The notes below the pieces were generated by a model that made no database searches, was not told the DNA's origin, and saw only the letters and a list, made by a program, of their open reading frames with translations. A stretch of DNA of 18,224 bases from Bacteroidales bacterium (GTDB lineage: Bacteria > Bacteroidota > Bacteroidia > Bacteroidales > UBA12077). The DNA lies in contig DAOWML010000009.1 of assembly GCA_030643125.1 (NCBI GenBank), positions 1-18,224 on the forward strand. The letters are read 5' to 3'. Below, piece by piece: positions 6,479-15,325 of the stretch. The stretch's first letter is position 1. The number at the start of each line of letters is the position of its first letter. The translations under genes were made by a program, and so were the position numbers.

Positions 6479-7984
6479 TTACATGCAATGTAAAAATTTC
6501 TCAACTAATTCTCTCAATTCTTTCTCCTTTCCATACAATCGCTCACTTAAATCTTTATCATTAAATGATTTAAGTTTTTTAGCTAATTGATCAATGCTTC
6601 CGGTCGGGAATATTCCTTTCTTTTCAAAATATTTGCGTTTTTCCAATAGCCTTTCCGCAGATTCCCAACAAGACTGTGGTAAATATTCGAGCTTTTCCAA
6701 TTTATCTTTGTGTTCTTCATCAAAGATATTAACATCCATATATAATTTTTTAGCTATCTCTAATGCATCAGGCATTTCTAAACCATGCTGAGCAGCTACA
6801 ATCAGACCTGCCATATATTGATAAATATCAGCTGAACCATCACCTGATCTTATCTCAACAGTTTGTTTTCCCGGAACATAAGGAATAACTCCTGTTTCCT
6901 GTGGATTTGCATCTTTTATCATACTTGTATCGGCAATCCATCCAAGAGGAACTCTAACAAGAACAGAACGATTACTATCGCCCCAGCAAATATTTGTTGG
7001 AGCTTCCTGATGTGGAACCAAACGTAAATATGAAGTTGGAATAGTATTCCCAAAAGCGGTTAGTGGTGAGGCAAGATCTAAAATACCGGCGATCATCTTC
7101 CTGGCTACATCACTTAATTTACCACTTTTAACCATAACATTTTCACCATCTTTTTCTAATAGCATGTGAATATGAAGTCCGCTACCGGCTTTACCTACAG
7201 TAATTTTTGGAGCGAAACTAATATTTACACCATACTCATCGCCAAGCATTCTTAATATCCATTTTGCAATTACTAATTGATCGACTGCATCCTGAGGATC
7301 AACAGGCAAAAATTCAATTTCTTGTTGTTCAAAAAGCTCATCATCACTAACAAATTTTCCAACTTCAGAATGTCCGTATTTAATATGACCACCACATTGA
7401 GAAATTAAACTCATAGCATCTTTTCTGATATGTCCATTTTTTGTAAAAGGCGGAGATGCATGATATCCTTTTTGATCAACACCAGGATACAAATCTTCTT
7501 TCTCGCTTACAACATAATATTCCAGTTCTCCCATTGCTTTGAAATCGTAACCGGTTGATTTACGAAATTCTTCAATTGCCTTTCTCAAGATATGTTCAGG
7601 TGCACTTTCCAATGGTAATCCATCACGAGTATAAAAACTGCACAAAATATCTAATGTTGAATACTCCGAAAATGGATTAACAAATGCTGTTTTAAAACGA
7701 GGGATTACATACAAATCACTTGATCCGGCTTCGATATAAGAAAATAAACTTGATCCGTCAACACGTTCTCCTGTTGATAATAAATCTTCTAAATGCTGCT
7801 TACTATTGATAACAAAATTTAATGATTTTAATTTACCATCTTCACCAACATAACGAAAATTGACCATTTCAATCTCGTTTTCTTCAATAAAATAGATTAT
7901 ATCCTGACGTGTAAATTCCGATGCTGGTTTCTTTAGGAACTGAACCAGTGGGTTTGGATTTAATCTTATCTCTAATTCTTTCAT
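6479..7984 (-). CDS. glnA: glutamine synthetase, class I-like
   Basis: It makes glutamine from glutamate, ammonia and ATP. The 501-residue protein has the beta-grasp N-terminal domain (about 25-120, with FDGSS-like VDGSS at 75-79) and the catalytic domain. Metal and substrate residues are recognisable: GELEYYV (E153, E155), HSEVG (E207), QQEIEF (E222), GSGLHIH (H271), YLRLVPHQEAP (R321), WGDSNRS, VLVRVP (R344) and VEIR (E377, R379). Two departures from the enteric enzyme stand out. About seven extra residues lie between HSEV and QQE, and Thr375 sits where an Arg (R355 in Salmonella numbering) is usual. The NLYxLPPE adenylylation motif is absent, so GlnE-type control is unlikely. It is preceded by a terminator-like hairpin (8003-8062) only about 20 bp before its ATG, which may influence expression. 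Confidence 0.92.
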   Translation of the reverse strand: MKELEIRLNPNPLVQFLKKPASEFTRQDIIYFIEENEIEMVNFRYVGEDGKLKSLNFVINSKQHLEDLLSTGERVDGSSLFSYIEAGSSDLYVIPRFKTAFVNPFSEYSTLDILCSFYTRDGLPLESAPEHILRKAIEEFRKSTGYDFKAMGELEYYVVSEKEDLYPGVDQKGYHASPPFTKNGHIRKDAMSLISQCGGHIKYGHSEVGKFVSDDELFEQQEIEFLPVDPQDAVDQLVIAKWILRMLGDEYGVNISFAPKITVGKAGSGLHIHMLLEKDGENVMVKSGKLSDVARKMIAGILDLASPLTAFGNTIPTSYLRLVPHQEAPTNICWGDSNRSVLVRVPLGWIADTSMIKDANPQETGVIPYVPGKQTVEIRSGDGSADIYQYMAGLIVAAQHGLEMPDALEIAKKLYMDVNIFDEEHKDKLEKLEYLPQSCWESAERLLEKRKYFEKKGIFPTGSIDQLAKKLKSFNDKDLSERLYGKEKELRELVEKFLHCM

Positions 7985-8002
7985 ATTGTAGTTTTTTTCA
8001 TT

Positions 8003-8062
8003 AAAAAAGGACTACTAAACTAAGGAGAAATCTTTAAAAATCAATAGTTTGTAGTCCTTTTT
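8003..8062 (-). terminator. valS terminator or glnA leader attenuator hairpin
   Basis: Perfect 12-base arms AAAAAGGACTAC (8004-8015) and GTAGTCCTTTTT (8051-8062) are extended, past one bulged base, by AAAC (8017-8020) and GTTT (8047-8050). The loop is 26 bases. On the minus strand the stem is followed by a T-run, as in an intrinsic terminator, placed 60 bp after the valS stop. The T-run ends only about 18 bases before the glnA ATG. Unless glnA has a promoter inside that short space, its mRNA must cross this hairpin. Confidence 0.75.
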
Positions 8063-8122
8063 AATTATGTTTTTAAATACAAATTCTATTAATATCTGAT
8101 TATCAGTATAAAAAAAATTACA

Positions 8123-10741
8123 TTATTTTAACCCGGCAATTCGTTCCTCCAAAACTTTAATCTTAGCTTCGGCATCATCCCTCTTTTGCTTTTCAATATT
8201 TACAACCTTTTCAGGAGCACTCTGAGTAAAACGTTCGTTGCTCAATTTTTTCATTGCGGTTGCTAAAAATCCTTTATTGTATTCCAGCTCATCGTTCAGC
8301 TTTTTTAATTCTTCTTCAACATTTACCAAATCGCCTAATTCAATATAAAACTCGGCAGATTTTACCATAAAAGAAACGGCACCATCAATTTTGGTTTCTG
8401 TATTTTCAATAGATGAAAGGTTTGCCATCTTCGTAATACAAGAGTCATATCCTTTACTATATTCACCCTTAACTTTTAACGACATAATTTCTTTTTGAGC
8501 TATATTGTTTGCATTGCGTACATTACGTACTCCGGAAATGATTTCTTTAACTCGTTCGAAAGTTTCAATGATTTTTTTATCAAAAGATTCTGCCTCCGGC
8601 ATTTTCTCAATCATCAAACTTTCTCCATCTTCACGCTTCTCCATTAGTTGCCATATTTCTTCAGTAATAAATGGCATAATCGGATGAAGTAATTTTACAA
8701 GAATATCAAAAAATTCTAGTGTTTGCTCATACGATTTTTTATCAATAGGCTTTTGGTAAGCTGGCTTTACCAATTCCAGGTACCATGCCGAAAACTCATC
8801 CCAGAACAATTTGTAAACAGCCATTAATGCATCTGACAACCTAAATTTTTCGTAAAGATTATTGATGTTTTTTATTTCGCTGTTTAACCTGTGTTTAAAC
8901 CATTCAACTGATTTTTTTGATGATTCCGGTTGTTCTATAGTTTCATCTACTTTCCAGCTTTTCACCAAACGGAATGCATTCCATATTTTATTCCCAAAAT
9001 TTCGTCCTTGTTCAGTTAAACTTTCATCGAAAAGCAAATCACCGCCAGCAGGCGAACACAAAAGCATTCCAACCCTTACGCCATCGGCACCGTATTTTTT
9101 CATTAATTCAATTGGGTCTGGTGAATTACCCAGGGATTTTGACATTTTACGACGTAATTGATCACGAACTATACCTGTTAAATAAACATTCTTAAACGGC
9201 TTTTCGTTTTTATATTCATATCCGGCCATTATCATTCGTGCTACCCAGAAAAAAAGAATTTCCGGTGCAGTTACCAAATCGTTTGTAGGATAATAATAAT
9301 TAAAATCTTTATTATCAGGGTCGTTAATTCCGTTAAATACAGAAATAGGCCATAACCAGGATGAAAACCATGTATCTAAAACATCTTCGTCCTGTCTTAA
9401 ATCATTCAGAGTTAAATTCTGATTTCCTGATTTTTCTCTTGCCAGCTCAACAGCTTCATCAGCAGTATTTGCTACAACATAACCACTTTCAGGTAAATAA
9501 TATGCAGGTATTCGCTGTCCCCACCATAACTGACGGGAAACACACCAATCCTTTACATTTTCCATCCAGTGTTTGTGAGTATTTTTATATTTTGCCGGAT
9601 GAAACTGAATATTATCATTCATCACATTTTCTAATGCCGGTTTAGCTAAATTTTCCATTTTTAAAAACCACTGCATTGAAAGTTTCGGTTCAATAGCAAC
9701 ATCTGTTCTTTCTGAATACCCAACTTTATTTACGTAATCTTCAATTTTTACAATATGTCCGGCTTCTTCTAAATCTTTAACAATAAGTTTTCTTGCTTTA
9801 AATCGATCTTCGCCAATATAAAGTTGAGCACTTTCATTCATTGTTCCATCATCATTAAAAATATCAATCGATTCAAGATTATGCTTATCTCCTATTTCGT
9901 AGTCGTTAATATCATGTGCCGGTGTAATTTTTAGTGCCCCTGTACCAAATTCTTTATCAACATATTCGTCTTTAATTATTGGTACAGAACGATTTACTAA
10001 AGGAACCAACACTTTTTTACCGTGCAGGTTTTTAAATCTCTCATCTTCAGGATGCACACAAACAGCCGTATCGCCAAGTATTGTTTCAGGGCGAGTTGTC
10101 GCAATAGTAACAAAACCATCTTCACCTTCAATTTTGTAACGAACATAATATAATTTCGACTGAACTTCTTTGTAATTTACTTCTTCATCAGAAACTGCAG
10201 TTTTGGCCTGGGGGTCCCAATTTACCATACGAACTCCACGATAAATCAATCCTTTATTATACAAATCAACAAAAACTTTAATAACACTTTCCGACATTTC
10301 ATTGTCCATGGTAAATTTTGTACGGTCCCAATCGCAAGATGCTCCCAGCTTTTTTAATTGTTCCAAAATAATACCACCGTGTTTCTCTTTCCATTCCCAT
10401 GCATGATCAAGAAATTCTTGTCTCGACAAAGTGTTTTTATCAATACCTTCATCCTTTAATTTAGCAACAACTTTTGCTTCCGTAGCAATAGATGCATGAT
10501 CAGTTCCCGGAACCCAACACGCATTTTTCCCTTGCATACGAGCACGACGGACCAAGATATCCTGAATCGTATTATTCAACATATGGCCCATATGTAAAAC
10601 ACCCGTAACGTTTGGTGGCGGAATTACAATGGTATATGGTTCTCTGTCATCAGGTTCAGAATGAAAAAAATCTTTTTCCATCCAATATTTATACCACTTA
10701 TCCTCTGTTAATGACGGATCGTATTTTGCGGGAATTTCCAT
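8123..10741 (-). CDS. valS: valyl-tRNA synthetase
   Basis: A class Ia aminoacyl-tRNA synthetase that charges tRNA(Val) and hydrolyses mischarged Thr-tRNA(Val). The 872-residue length is usual for Bacteroidota, shorter than the enteric enzyme. Seen in order: PPPNVTGVLHMGHML containing the HIGH signature HMGH (50-53), GTDHASIATE (79-88), the editing domain with TTRPETILGDTA (215-225) and the conserved GTGALKITPAHDINDYEIG (266-284). Next come the catalytic segment WCVSRQLWWGQRIPAYY (399-415), DTWFSSWLWP (456-465) and KMSKS (532-536). After these follow the anticodon-binding helical domain and a C-terminal coiled coil rich in Lys and Glu (about 805-872) that contacts the tRNA elbow. The ATG at 10741 gives a typical MEIPAKYDPS start. 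No T-box-like leader is visible upstream. Confidence 0.98.
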   Translation of the reverse strand: MEIPAKYDPSLTEDKWYKYWMEKDFFHSEPDDREPYTIVIPPPNVTGVLHMGHMLNNTIQDILVRRARMQGKNACWVPGTDHASIATEAKVVAKLKDEGIDKNTLSRQEFLDHAWEWKEKHGGIILEQLKKLGASCDWDRTKFTMDNEMSESVIKVFVDLYNKGLIYRGVRMVNWDPQAKTAVSDEEVNYKEVQSKLYYVRYKIEGEDGFVTIATTRPETILGDTAVCVHPEDERFKNLHGKKVLVPLVNRSVPIIKDEYVDKEFGTGALKITPAHDINDYEIGDKHNLESIDIFNDDGTMNESAQLYIGEDRFKARKLIVKDLEEAGHIVKIEDYVNKVGYSERTDVAIEPKLSMQWFLKMENLAKPALENVMNDNIQFHPAKYKNTHKHWMENVKDWCVSRQLWWGQRIPAYYLPESGYVVANTADEAVELAREKSGNQNLTLNDLRQDEDVLDTWFSSWLWPISVFNGINDPDNKDFNYYYPTNDLVTAPEILFFWVARMIMAGYEYKNEKPFKNVYLTGIVRDQLRRKMSKSLGNSPDPIELMKKYGADGVRVGMLLCSPAGGDLLFDESLTEQGRNFGNKIWNAFRLVKSWKVDETIEQPESSKKSVEWFKHRLNSEIKNINNLYEKFRLSDALMAVYKLFWDEFSAWYLELVKPAYQKPIDKKSYEQTLEFFDILVKLLHPIMPFITEEIWQLMEKREDGESLMIEKMPEAESFDKKIIETFERVKEIISGVRNVRNANNIAQKEIMSLKVKGEYSKGYDSCITKMANLSSIENTETKIDGAVSFMVKSAEFYIELGDLVNVEEELKKLNDELEYNKGFLATAMKKLSNERFTQSAPEKVVNIEKQKRDDAEAKIKVLEERIAGLK

Positions 10742-10896
10742 TTCTATGCTATTTCTATTATTTATTCTACTTTATTTCATTTTGAAAAGTCTGTAAAAAT
10801 ATAAATTTATTCCCGAAATTCTTTTCTTTGCGACCAGAATCATAATCAATTTTAAGATAAATATTTAATAACATATTTAAATTTGCCAATAAAAAC

Positions 10897-10904
10897 TAAC
10901 TTTG
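10897..10904 (+). promoter_or_regulatory. candidate -7 promoter element
   Basis: TAACTTTG matches the Bacteroidota primary sigma factor -7 consensus TAnnTTTG exactly and lies 24 bp before the DUF1573 ATG, giving a plausible short leader. A TTTG at 10882-10885 is only 11 bp upstream, closer than the usual -33 spacing, so the upstream box is not convincing. Confidence 0.5.
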
Positions 10905-10928
10905 TATGTCACTTAAAAAATAGCAACA

Positions 10929-11363
10929 ATGAAAAAAATATTAATTAGCTTATTATTTATTAGTATTGTGGTTTCTTCAGCATATTCACAAAAAGAAATA
11001 AATACGAACCAGGATACTAAGGATATTCCTGAAATTTATTTCGAAAAGACAACACACGATTACGGAAATATTGAATACAGTAGTGATGGTTTATGTGAGT
11101 TTGTGTTTAAAAATACAGGTAAGGAACCATTATTATTAACAAATGTAAAAGCTTCGTGTGGTTGTACTACTCCAACATGGCCAAAAGAACCTATCAAAAA
11201 AGGGAAAAAAGAAACAATTGTAGTTAAATACAATACAAAACTTACCGGATCTTTTACAAAAACAATTAGAGTATATTCTAATGCTAAAACGTCTCCGGTT
11301 ACTCTAAGAATCACTGGAACAGTTTCGAGAACTGTAGTTGATGAAAAAAAGACAAACAACTAA
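10929..11363 (+). CDS. DUF1573 domain exported protein
   Basis: A 144-residue protein with a clear Sec signal peptide (MKKILISLLFISIVVSSAYS, cleavage near residue 20-21) and a single immunoglobulin-like DUF1573 domain, from about FEKTTHDYGNIEY (38-50) to the TLRITGTV strand. The hallmark ASCGCTTP (75-82) is present, followed by PIKKGKKETIVVKYN. The family is very common in Bacteroidota, often in multi-domain surface proteins, and its role is unknown; a single-domain secreted or periplasmic form like this one is frequent. A candidate -7 box precedes it. The aminotransferase gene begins 28 bp after its stop, past a T-run without a hairpin, so read-through into that gene is likely. No lipobox is seen. 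Confidence 0.92.
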   Translation: MKKILISLLFISIVVSSAYSQKEINTNQDTKDIPEIYFEKTTHDYGNIEYSSDGLCEFVFKNTGKEPLLLTNVKASCGCTTPTWPKEPIKKGKKETIVVKYNTKLTGSFTKTIRVYSNAKTSPVTLRITGTVSRTVVDEKKTNN

Positions 11364-11391
11364 TTTTTTTTTGATTTAAAGTAAATATATC

Positions 11392-12591
11392 ATGCCGCAA
11401 ATTTCACAAAAGGGACAAATGATGCCTGCATCACCAATCAGAAAATTGGTACCTTATGCAGAAGAAGCAAAGAAAAAAGGTCATAAAGTTTATCATTTAA
11501 ATATTGGTCAACCGGATATTCCAACTCCTGAAGTAGCTTTAGACGCGATTAAAAATATTACCAAGAAAGTTATTGAATATAGTCATTCAGCAGGGAACGA
11601 GTCTTATCGTAAAGGTTTAGCAAAATATTATCAGGGAGTTGATATTGATGTTGATCATACCGAAATGTTAATTACAACCGGAGGATCAGAAGCAATTACT
11701 TTTGCATTCTTATCTACTTTAAACCCAGGCGATGAAGTAATTATTCCAGAACCATTTTATGCAAATTATATTGGATTTGCTATTTCTGCCGGAGTAGTAG
11801 TTAAACCAATTACATCATCAATAGAAAATGATTTTGCATTACCTGCAATTGATGAGTTTGAAAAACTGATCACTCCAAAAACTAAAGGAATTGTAATTTG
11901 TAATCCTAACAATCCAACTGGTTATTTATATTCAGAATCGGAATTACAACAACTTAAGACATTAATCGAAAAATACGATTTGTATTTATATTCGGATGAA
12001 GTATATCGTGAGTTTTGTTATGATGGAAACTCTCATTTTTCTGCAATGCATTTAAAAGGTATTGAGCAAAATGTTATTATGTTGGACTCAGTATCGAAAC
12101 GTTACAGCATGTGTGGTGTTAGGATTGGTGCTTTAATTACAAAAAATAAAGATGTAATTAATGCGGCCATGAAATTTGCTCAGGCTCGGTTATGCCCACC
12201 ATCATTCGGACAATGGGCTAGCGAAGCTGCATTAAACACTCCAAACAATTATTTTGAAGATGTTTATAACGAGTATATCGACAGAAGAGACTTTATGGTT
12301 GATGCTCTCAATAAAATAGAAGGTGTTTATTGTCCAAAACCAAAAGGAGCTTTTTATACCGTTGTTAAACTTCCAATTGATGATGCCGATAAATTTGCAC
12401 AGTGGATTCTGGTCGAGTTTGAATATAAAAAGCAAACAGTTATGGTGGCTCCGGCTACAGGATTTTATGCAACACCCGGCTTAGGTAAAAACGAAGTTCG
12501 TATTGCCTATGTTCTTAAAAAAGAAGATTTAGCCAACGCAATGGAAACTTTAGAAGCTGCTTTAAAAGCTTATCCTGGAAGAACAATTTAA
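11392..12591 (+). CDS. PLP-dependent class I aminotransferase (aspartate aminotransferase-like)
   Basis: A fold-type I aminotransferase of 399 residues. Visible signatures are LNIGQPDIPTP (36-46), TTGGSEAI (95-102), the cofactor-contacting NPNNPTG (171-177), LYSDEVYREF (199-208), the Schiff-base lysine K236 in DSVSKRYSMCGVRIG, and the C-terminal EVRIAYVLKKED, whose Arg binds the substrate alpha-carboxylate. The overall pattern resembles AspC/PatA-like enzymes of subgroup I-gamma, which transfer amino groups between aspartate, aromatic or other amino acids and 2-oxoglutarate. The exact substrate cannot be read from sequence alone, so I give no gene symbol. It follows the DUF1573 gene closely and is ended by a strong hairpin. 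The enzyme depends on pyridoxal phosphate, the product of PdxH encoded at 3557-4198, but that is no evidence for linked regulation. Confidence 0.94.
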   Translation: MPQISQKGQMMPASPIRKLVPYAEEAKKKGHKVYHLNIGQPDIPTPEVALDAIKNITKKVIEYSHSAGNESYRKGLAKYYQGVDIDVDHTEMLITTGGSEAITFAFLSTLNPGDEVIIPEPFYANYIGFAISAGVVVKPITSSIENDFALPAIDEFEKLITPKTKGIVICNPNNPTGYLYSESELQQLKTLIEKYDLYLYSDEVYREFCYDGNSHFSAMHLKGIEQNVIMLDSVSKRYSMCGVRIGALITKNKDVINAAMKFAQARLCPPSFGQWASEAALNTPNNYFEDVYNEYIDRRDFMVDALNKIEGVYCPKPKGAFYTVVKLPIDDADKFAQWILVEFEYKKQTVMVAPATGFYATPGLGKNEVRIAYVLKKEDLANAMETLEAALKAYPGRTI

Positions 12592-12613
12592 AATTACAAA
12601 ACTATATTTAACT

Positions 12614-12646
12614 AAACATCCGAAGTTTTAAAAACTTCGGATGTTT
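12614..12646. terminator. strong bidirectional intrinsic terminator
   Basis: Sixteen-base arms, AAACATCCGAAGTTTT (12614-12629) and AAAACTTCGGATGTTT (12631-12646), are perfect complements around one base; in RNA the inner A-U pairs would open into a small loop. The T-run continues to 12650. It lies between the convergent aminotransferase and NamZ-like genes and has an A-run on the other side, so it can end both. Confidence 0.92.
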
Positions 12647-12661
12647 TTTTATATCGTACTT

Positions 12662-13855
12662 TTATTCAAAATCTTTATAAATCAGATATTTTTTTCGGAT
12701 TTTTTTAAACTTTTCTAAATCTGATTGCCAACTTCCTCTAATTTCTTCAGCAGACTTCCCTTGAATAATTTGCTCCTTTAATTGATTATTCCCTGAAATA
12801 TTATAAAAGAAAGAATTGAAAAATTCTTCCTGATTTTCTACATTCTGATATCCAAAAAGAATCCATTCTAAATTAATTTTTTTCTGAGCAATAAGATCAT
12901 TTATATCTATATTTCTTAAATCTATGCCATAGCATCTTTTATCACGGTGCTTTGGATACTTACTTGCGCCATTAATACTTCCGGGAATAAATGTAAATTC
13001 TACATTTTTAAGATTAGGTCCGCCAAAAACCTGAAAAGGAAATTTCGTTCCTCGGCCAACACTTAAGCTTGTACCTTCAAAAAATCCTAACGATGGATAC
13101 AAATAAACAGAAAGCATATTCTGCAAATTCGGTGATGGATTTACAGGCAATTCATACAAAGAATCATGTGTGTAATTTGCACAAGGAATAATACTCAATT
13201 TGCATTGCATTTTATCTTTTAACCAGCCTTCTCCATTTATCATTTGAGCATATTCGGCAACGGTCATTCCATGAACAATCGGAACAGGACGCATTCCAAC
13301 AAAAGATTTATAAATAGTATCCAGAATTGGTCCATCAACATAAAAGCCATTTGGATTAGGTCGGTCTAAAATCAGCATCTCAATATTCATTTCAGCACAT
13401 GCTTCCATTACAAAATGCATTGTAGAAATATAAGTATAGAAACGAACCCCAACATCCTGCAAATCGAAAACAACTAAATCGATTCCTTCTAAATCCTTTA
13501 AATCGGGCTTCTTACTACTGCCATATAATGAAATTACAGGCAAACCTGTTTTTTCATCTATATAATTCTTTACATACTCACCTGCATCAGCTTTTCCACG
13601 GAAACCATGCTCCGGGCTAAATATTTTTTTAATATCAATATTTAAGCTTAAGAGAGAATCAACTAGATGCGATCCATTAATTATTGTAGAATGATTTGCA
13701 ACAATTGCTATTTTTTTATTTTGTAATAAAGGAATGTATTTTTCGGTTTGCGCAGCTCCTGTTTTAATATTAAGGTTCTTCTTTTCAGCAGTTTTGCCAT
13801 TACAACTACACACAAACAAAATAAAAGCCAAAATTAAATATTTAGTATAATTCAT
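12662..13855 (-). CDS. DUF1343/NamZ-family lipoprotein, probable exo-beta-N-acetylmuramidase
   Basis: A 397-residue protein with a lipoprotein-type signal sequence ending at a lipobox-like VCSC (C18), so it is probably anchored in the envelope. The mature part matches DUF1343. Its members include NamZ of Tannerella forsythia, which removes terminal N-acetylmuramic acid from peptidoglycan fragments. Motifs seen: KKIAIVANHS (47-56), FSPEHGFRG (79-87), VVFDLQDVGVRFYTYIS (128-144), LDRPNPNG (163-170), PIVHGMTVAEYA (192-203), and SPNLQNM with YPSLGFFEGTSLSVGRGT further on. The activity is inferred from the family. The gene stands alone on its strand, between a strong terminator and a divergent gap shared with the FtsX-type permease. 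No MurNAc transporter or kinase gene is adjacent, so a recycling role has no support from context. Confidence 0.87.
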   Translation of the reverse strand: MNYTKYLILAFILFVCSCNGKTAEKKNLNIKTGAAQTEKYIPLLQNKKIAIVANHSTIINGSHLVDSLLSLNIDIKKIFSPEHGFRGKADAGEYVKNYIDEKTGLPVISLYGSSKKPDLKDLEGIDLVVFDLQDVGVRFYTYISTMHFVMEACAEMNIEMLILDRPNPNGFYVDGPILDTIYKSFVGMRPVPIVHGMTVAEYAQMINGEGWLKDKMQCKLSIIPCANYTHDSLYELPVNPSPNLQNMLSVYLYPSLGFFEGTSLSVGRGTKFPFQVFGGPNLKNVEFTFIPGSINGASKYPKHRDKRCYGIDLRNIDINDLIAQKKINLEWILFGYQNVENQEEFFNSFFYNISGNNQLKEQIIQGKSAEEIRGSWQSDLEKFKKIRKKYLIYKDFE

Positions 13856-13965
13856 AAAAATCAGCTTATAGAAAGCCCTAAATTAATAATTTTCTTTACA
13901 AACTCAGAATAGTTCTTTTATAATTAATGATTTGTATAAACAATTTTCCTAACAATACAGTGTTT

Positions 13966-13982
13966 TATTTTTGCTACATTTG
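13966..13982 (+). promoter_or_regulatory. two overlapping candidate -7 elements
   Basis: TATTTTTG (13966-13973) and TACATTTG (13975-13982) each match the Bacteroidota -7 consensus TAnnTTTG. They lie 36 and 27 bp before the TTG start of the permease gene, consistent with a short leader. No TTTG box sits at the expected -33 distance; only a TTTT at 13944-13947 is near. Confidence 0.45.
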
Positions 13983-14009
13983 TGGAAATCTATATAAAAA
14001 AGAAGAATT

Positions 14010-15254
14010 TTGAATACAGAACTTTTTATTGCTAAACGTATATTTTCAGATAAATCTGTAAAGAAGGGAATATCGCAACCTATTGTTACCATTGCTGTTA
14101 TTGGCATTGCTTTAGGTTTAGCCGTAATGATTCTGTCAGTGGCAATTGTTACCGGTTTTAAATCTGAAATTAGTAATAAGGTTATAGGATTTGGTTCTCA
14201 TATTCAAATTGTAAACTACGACACCAATATATCGTTCGAGACTGCGCCAATAAATAAGCAACAAAGTTTTTATACAGATATTAGCGAATTGAGAGGGATT
14301 AAAAACATTCAGGAATTTGCAATAAAAGCCGGAATAATAAAAACCAAAACAGACATTCAAGGCCTAGTCTTAAAAGGTATTGGCAGTAATTTCGACTGGT
14401 CATTTTTTGACCAGAACATGGTTGATGGAGTATCTTTCAGAGTAAATGATTCTGCAAAAACAAATGACATTATTATTTCAAATTATATTGCAAAGCTATT
14501 GAATTTAAAAGTTGGAGATAAAATAATTGCTTATTTTATTCAACAACCTCCACGCATGCGTTCATTCACTATTTCAGGTTTTTATGAAACCAACCTGGCA
14601 GAGTTCGATGAAAAATTTGCCCTAGTTGATATTAAACACATTCAAAAACTGAACAATTGGACTAATGATCAAATTAGTGGCTTCGAAGTTTTAATTGAAG
14701 ATTTTTCTCAGTTAGATAAGATGACAGAAGATGTTCGTGACATTGTAGGGTTTCATTTTAATCCGGATGGAACCAAGTTGAAAGTTGTGAGCATTAAACA
14801 AAAGTATCCTCAAATGTTTGATTGGTTAGATTTAACTGATATGAATGTATGGGTAATTCTTGTATTAATGATTTCTGTTGCAGGATTTAATATGGTTTCC
14901 GGATTACTAATTTTAATTCTTGAACGTACAAATATGATAGGAATTCTTAAAGCCATTGGAACTAAAAATTGGTCTATTAGGAAAATCTTTTTATATCAAT
15001 CAGGATTTTTAATTTCGAAAGGATTAATTTGGGGGAATATAATTGGAATTGCAATTTGTATTTTGCAAGCTCAGTTTCAAATTTTCAAACTCGATCCTAC
15101 ATCCTATTATTTAGAAGCTGTTCCTATCAATTTAAAACTCTGGCATATTCTTGCGTTGAATTCAGGAACATTAGTCATAACAGTTGTTATGCTGCTTGTA
15201 CCATCATATATTATTTCTCGCTTAAGCCCTGAAAAAACCATAAGGTTTAATTAA
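14010..15254 (+). CDS. FtsX-type ABC transporter permease, LolC/LolE-like
   Basis: The 414-residue protein has the layout of lipoprotein-releasing permeases: one helix at 24-47, a large periplasmic domain (about 50-275), then three helices near 279-304, 329-354 and 378-402. The loop after TM2, ERTNMIGILKAIGTKNWSIR (305-324), is the cytoplasmic coupling motif of the FtsX family. The PTSYYLEAVPINL stretch before TM4 is typical of Bacteroidota LolE-like proteins. A role in moving lipoproteins out of the inner membrane is inferred from family. The start is a TTG at 14010, preceded by AAGAAG, and gives the family-typical MNTELFIAKRIF; no ATG upstream is in frame. No ATPase (LolD) gene is adjacent, so the partner is encoded elsewhere, as is common in this phylum. 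Confidence 0.88.
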   Translation: MNTELFIAKRIFSDKSVKKGISQPIVTIAVIGIALGLAVMILSVAIVTGFKSEISNKVIGFGSHIQIVNYDTNISFETAPINKQQSFYTDISELRGIKNIQEFAIKAGIIKTKTDIQGLVLKGIGSNFDWSFFDQNMVDGVSFRVNDSAKTNDIIISNYIAKLLNLKVGDKIIAYFIQQPPRMRSFTISGFYETNLAEFDEKFALVDIKHIQKLNNWTNDQISGFEVLIEDFSQLDKMTEDVRDIVGFHFNPDGTKLKVVSIKQKYPQMFDWLDLTDMNVWVILVLMISVAGFNMVSGLLILILERTNMIGILKAIGTKNWSIRKIFLYQSGFLISKGLIWGNIIGIAICILQAQFQIFKLDPTSYYLEAVPINLKLWHILALNSGTLVITVVMLLVPSYIISRLSPEKTIRFN

Positions 15255-15325
15255 GCACAGATCTCATTTATCACGAAATCTTTACCAAGCTCAATAAGCT
15301 TATATTAATTTATTAAAGCTGGTTC

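Noticed and set aside
8096..8106. 11-bp palindrome CTGATTATCAG upstream of glnA as an operator
   Set aside because: It is short, does not extend beyond the core and is easily expected by chance in AT-rich DNA.
8862..9645. Plus-strand open frames inside valS
   Set aside because: They are antisense shadows with no recognisable domain, lying over strongly conserved valS motifs.
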